This document shows positions 23,722-25,266 of a DNA stretch of 25,266 nt, piece after piece. Below the pieces are notes generated by a model. The model was given only the letters and a program-made list of their open reading frames with translations. It did no database searches and was not told the DNA's origin. Position 1 is the stretch's first letter; every line of letters starts with the position of its first letter. Both the position numbers and the translations under genes were made by a program. Source of the stretch: Bacillota bacterium (lineage in GTDB: Bacteria > Bacillota > Clostridia > Lachnospirales > Lachnospiraceae); contig JAEZHX010000241.1 of NCBI GenBank assembly GCA_023436765.1, positions 1-25,266 of the forward strand, in the 5' to 3' direction.

Positions 23722-24477
23722 ATGAATCAGATCAATCTGGAGAGATGTCCTTATTGTAACAGCAATAATATCGGAGTAGGATACCAGTTGGGAAACGGTC
23801 AGATGTTTGCTGACCTATATGCCTATCAGTCAACGGGGGATTGCTCTAATATCGAGCATCTTCTGTGTAAGGATTGCGGCAGTATCCTCCATTCCAGAGT
23901 CGTGAGGGTGGATATGTTCCACCAGTACAGTGCTACGAGACAAATGGAATTGGGAGAATATCTGGAGGAGAACGGGATTTTGCTATGCAATGATAATAAG
24001 GAGCTGCCTTCCCTGTGCGGGCTCGGCTATAGCATGGAAAATATCATTGGGCTGATTGAACTGCGCCAGGTATTTTACTGCAAGGTATTTAAGAAGAGAT
24101 CTACCTATCTGTCTGTGAAGGCATACCAACTGCTGAACAGAATCAAAGAAGAAAAGGAATTGAGCCCGGAAGCAGGGAGCATATATGAGGAGATAAGGAA
24201 GCATCCGGTTGCCGATAAGGAAGAGGTAAGATTAACGCTTAACATAGAGAAAAAGACTTTTGACAAGGCTTTCGATTTCCTCCTGGAAAATCTATATATC
24301 ACTGCCTGCTCCGGTAAGAGGATGAATGCGAACTGGTATGCCTATCTATACTGTATAGCCGACCACTGGAAGAAGGAAGTGAATGGACTGCATTATAACG
24401 GCAACCCCAAAGAAGCTCTATGGAAGCTGGTCGGCAGGCATATGACAGAGAAGGATTTTGAAGCATTATGTAAATAA
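23722..24477 (+). CDS. Zinc-ribbon protein, possibly AlkZ-related
   Basis: 251 residues from ATG 23722 (MNQINLERCPYC), 9 bases behind GAGGGGAG; the frame is open further upstream, overlapping the end of the AraC gene, but without a ribosome site. Residues 9-55 form a zinc ribbon: CPYC and CKDCGSI. The middle is unassigned (RVVRVDMFHQYSATRQMELGEYL; a Leu/Glu-rich segment). The C-terminal ~110 residues look like a winged helix: KEEVRLTLNIEKKTFDKAFDFLLENLYITACSGKRMNANWYAYLYC, ending in DHWKKEV and KALWKLVGRHM-type sequence. This end recalls the helix-turn-helix part of AlkZ/YcaQ-like DNA glycosylase relatives, but the match is by memory and uncertain, and the N-terminal zinc ribbon is not part of AlkZ. 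It probably shares the transcript of the AraC regulator. Confidence 0.7.
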   Translation: MNQINLERCPYCNSNNIGVGYQLGNGQMFADLYAYQSTGDCSNIEHLLCKDCGSILHSRVVRVDMFHQYSATRQMELGEYLEENGILLCNDNKELPSLCGLGYSMENIIGLIELRQVFYCKVFKKRSTYLSVKAYQLLNRIKEEKELSPEAGSIYEEIRKHPVADKEEVRLTLNIEKKTFDKAFDFLLENLYITACSGKRMNANWYAYLYCIADHWKKEVNGLHYNGNPKEALWKLVGRHMTEKDFEALCK

Positions 24478-24514
24478 TGAGTCACAGCGCATCGAACTAA
24501 TACTACATCGGATT

Positions 24515-24565
24515 AATAGAGCATGATACTAATAAAGCATGATATGAATGAAACTAATAGTACAT
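24515..24565. repeat. Short imperfect AT-rich repeats
   Basis: Near-copies of AATARAGCATGATA occur at 24515-24530 and 24531-24546, followed by a degenerate copy with ACATGATAT at 24562-24570. They lie between the 3' ends of two convergent genes. No function is evident. Confidence 0.35.
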
Positions 24566-24585
24566 GATATTTATTGGGTGTATAT

Positions 24586-25023
24586 TCACTCTTTGCGGTT
24601 GTTCTGATAAGTCACATAGATATGTCCGATAGAAAAGATACAACCTGAGATCACAAGCAGCCAATGTCTTAAGATAAAACCATTGAAGATAAACAGGATA
24701 CTTGGGATGATGGCAAGCATCATAGCACAGAAGAAGCCGGACGATCTGAAATAGACAAGCCATAACAACCAGTAGATCAATAATAATGAGGCTGACCCCA
24801 TCAGCCAGATAGCAAAAGCCTCATCGGACCGGAAACCAAATTCATCTATCCCGATATGAAATACCATCAAAAACATGGAGCTGTATCTGCCAAGCTGTTC
24901 AGTCAGATTCATAACTTTGTTCTTGCATTTATTTTCGGCGGCTCTATTTTTGAGTGCATAGAGGATATTGGGTAGCAGTAAAAGAACAACAATAATAAGC
25001 CCGAACAGATTGATCCAATTCAT
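24586..25023 (-). CDS. Four-helix integral membrane protein, function unknown
   Basis: 145 residues; ATG behind AAAGGAG with a 9-base gap. Four hydrophobic segments: INLFGLIIVVLLLLPNILYAL, AIWLMGSASLLLIYWLLWLVYF, GFFCAMMLAIIPSILFIFNGFIL and HWLLVISGCIFSIGHIYVTY. Between the first and second lies a polar, partly amphipathic region (KNRAAENKCKNKVMNLTEQLGRYSSMFLMVFHIG). The C-terminus is short and charged (QNNRKE). No enzyme or transporter motif is visible and I do not recognise the family. Its 3' end faces the zinc-ribbon gene, and its start is divergent from the GNAT gene with a 107-bp gap, so it is a single-gene unit. Confidence 0.75.
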   Translation of the reverse strand: MNWINLFGLIIVVLLLLPNILYALKNRAAENKCKNKVMNLTEQLGRYSSMFLMVFHIGIDEFGFRSDEAFAIWLMGSASLLLIYWLLWLVYFRSSGFFCAMMLAIIPSILFIFNGFILRHWLLVISGCIFSIGHIYVTYQNNRKE

Positions 25024-25130
25024 AAATTTTGTCTCCTTTGTAATACATGTCTATTGATACAGCAACAGTAAATATAGTTACATTATATATGAAATCTCAT
25101 AGAATTACCACAGGTATGGAGGGGATAGAA

Positions 25131-25266
25131 ATGATAATTCGTAAAGCAAATGATAGGGATCTGGAGCAGCTTAGAAGCCTATATAGGGAATTGGATGAAG
25201 ATGCGGTTAGATTTCAGCCGGAACATTTTATTATGAGTAATCGGTCTGATGAATATTTACTGAACC
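25131..25266 (+). CDS. GNAT-family N-acetyltransferase (3' end beyond the window)
   Basis: Only the first 45 codons are inside the window. ATG 25131 follows GGAGGGGATAGAA. The visible sequence begins MIIRKANDRDLEQLRSLYRELDED, the beta-alpha start typical of GNAT acetyltransferases, which move an acetyl group from acetyl-CoA to amines. The acetyl-CoA-binding motif lies beyond the edge, so the family call rests on the N-terminus alone. Confidence 0.65.
   Translation, partial: MIIRKANDRDLEQLRSLYRELDEDAVRFQPEHFIMSNRSDEYLLN

Noticed and set aside
24515..24570. CRISPR-like repeats
   Set aside because: Units are short, degenerate and adjacent without unique spacers of constant size; no cas genes are present.

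Overview
The window reads as chromosomal DNA of an anaerobic Clostridia member, most likely Lachnospiraceae-like. This is inferred from moderate-to-low GC, strong AGGAGG-type ribosome sites, several lipobox lipoproteins, a large secreted cyclic-phosphodiesterase with Ig-like repeats, and the housekeeping set deoD-deoC-cdd-glyA. No phage, insertion sequence, CRISPR array, rRNA or tRNA was seen. Base and codon use look even throughout.

Layout. (1) 1-7504, envelope and secreted proteins on the + strand: the 3'-terminal part of a WG-repeat/Ig-like/ricin-type protein, a small beta-helix-like lipoprotein, a one-domain cupin, and a 1388-residue CpdB/5'-nucleotidase-type protein with a long Ig-like tail. 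(2) 7809-10913, + strand: a DUF4349 lipoprotein, a Y-family DNA polymerase (DinB type), and a small secreted protein whose stop codon lies next to a strong hairpin. (3) 10961-12355, - strand: a MATE efflux transporter, divergent from (4) 12644-15864, a nucleoside salvage cluster deoD, deoC, cdd and a PfkB-family sugar-phosphate kinase. The kinase contains an unusual in-frame 42-bp tandem repeat. (5) glyA with its own promoter and terminators, then a short QueG-like 8-cysteine double [4Fe-4S] protein. (6) 18481-22392, - strand: a UvrA-family ATPase preceded by a MNT-type nucleotidyltransferase with a C-terminal winged-helix-like end. (7) 22805-24477, + strand: an AraC regulator with a GyrI-like effector domain, then a zinc-ribbon protein possibly related to AlkZ. 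(8) A four-helix membrane protein (-) and the start of a GNAT acetyltransferase (+) cut by the window end.

How the genes work together. DeoD phosphorolyses purine (deoxy)nucleosides, Cdd deaminates cytidine or deoxycytidine, and DeoC splits deoxyribose-5-phosphate into acetaldehyde and glyceraldehyde-3-phosphate, feeding glycolysis. The phosphopentomutase and the nucleoside importer that would complete the route are not in the window. The secreted CpdB-like enzyme could supply nucleosides from extracellular nucleotides, but it is about 5 kb away and a link is only inference. The UvrA, nucleotidyltransferase, AraC and zinc-ribbon genes form a divergent neighbourhood. Its shared intergenic region holds 18-bp direct repeats 31 bp apart at the weak -35 of the nucleotidyltransferase promoter, and a leader that can fold in two mutually exclusive ways.

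The most unusual observations are the tandem repeat inside the PfkB-family gene, the repeat-plus-leader arrangement upstream of the nucleotidyltransferase, and several strong composite hairpins in intergenic DNA (2632-2717, 8929-8994, 21378-21437). No clearly new biological system could be demonstrated from sequence alone.
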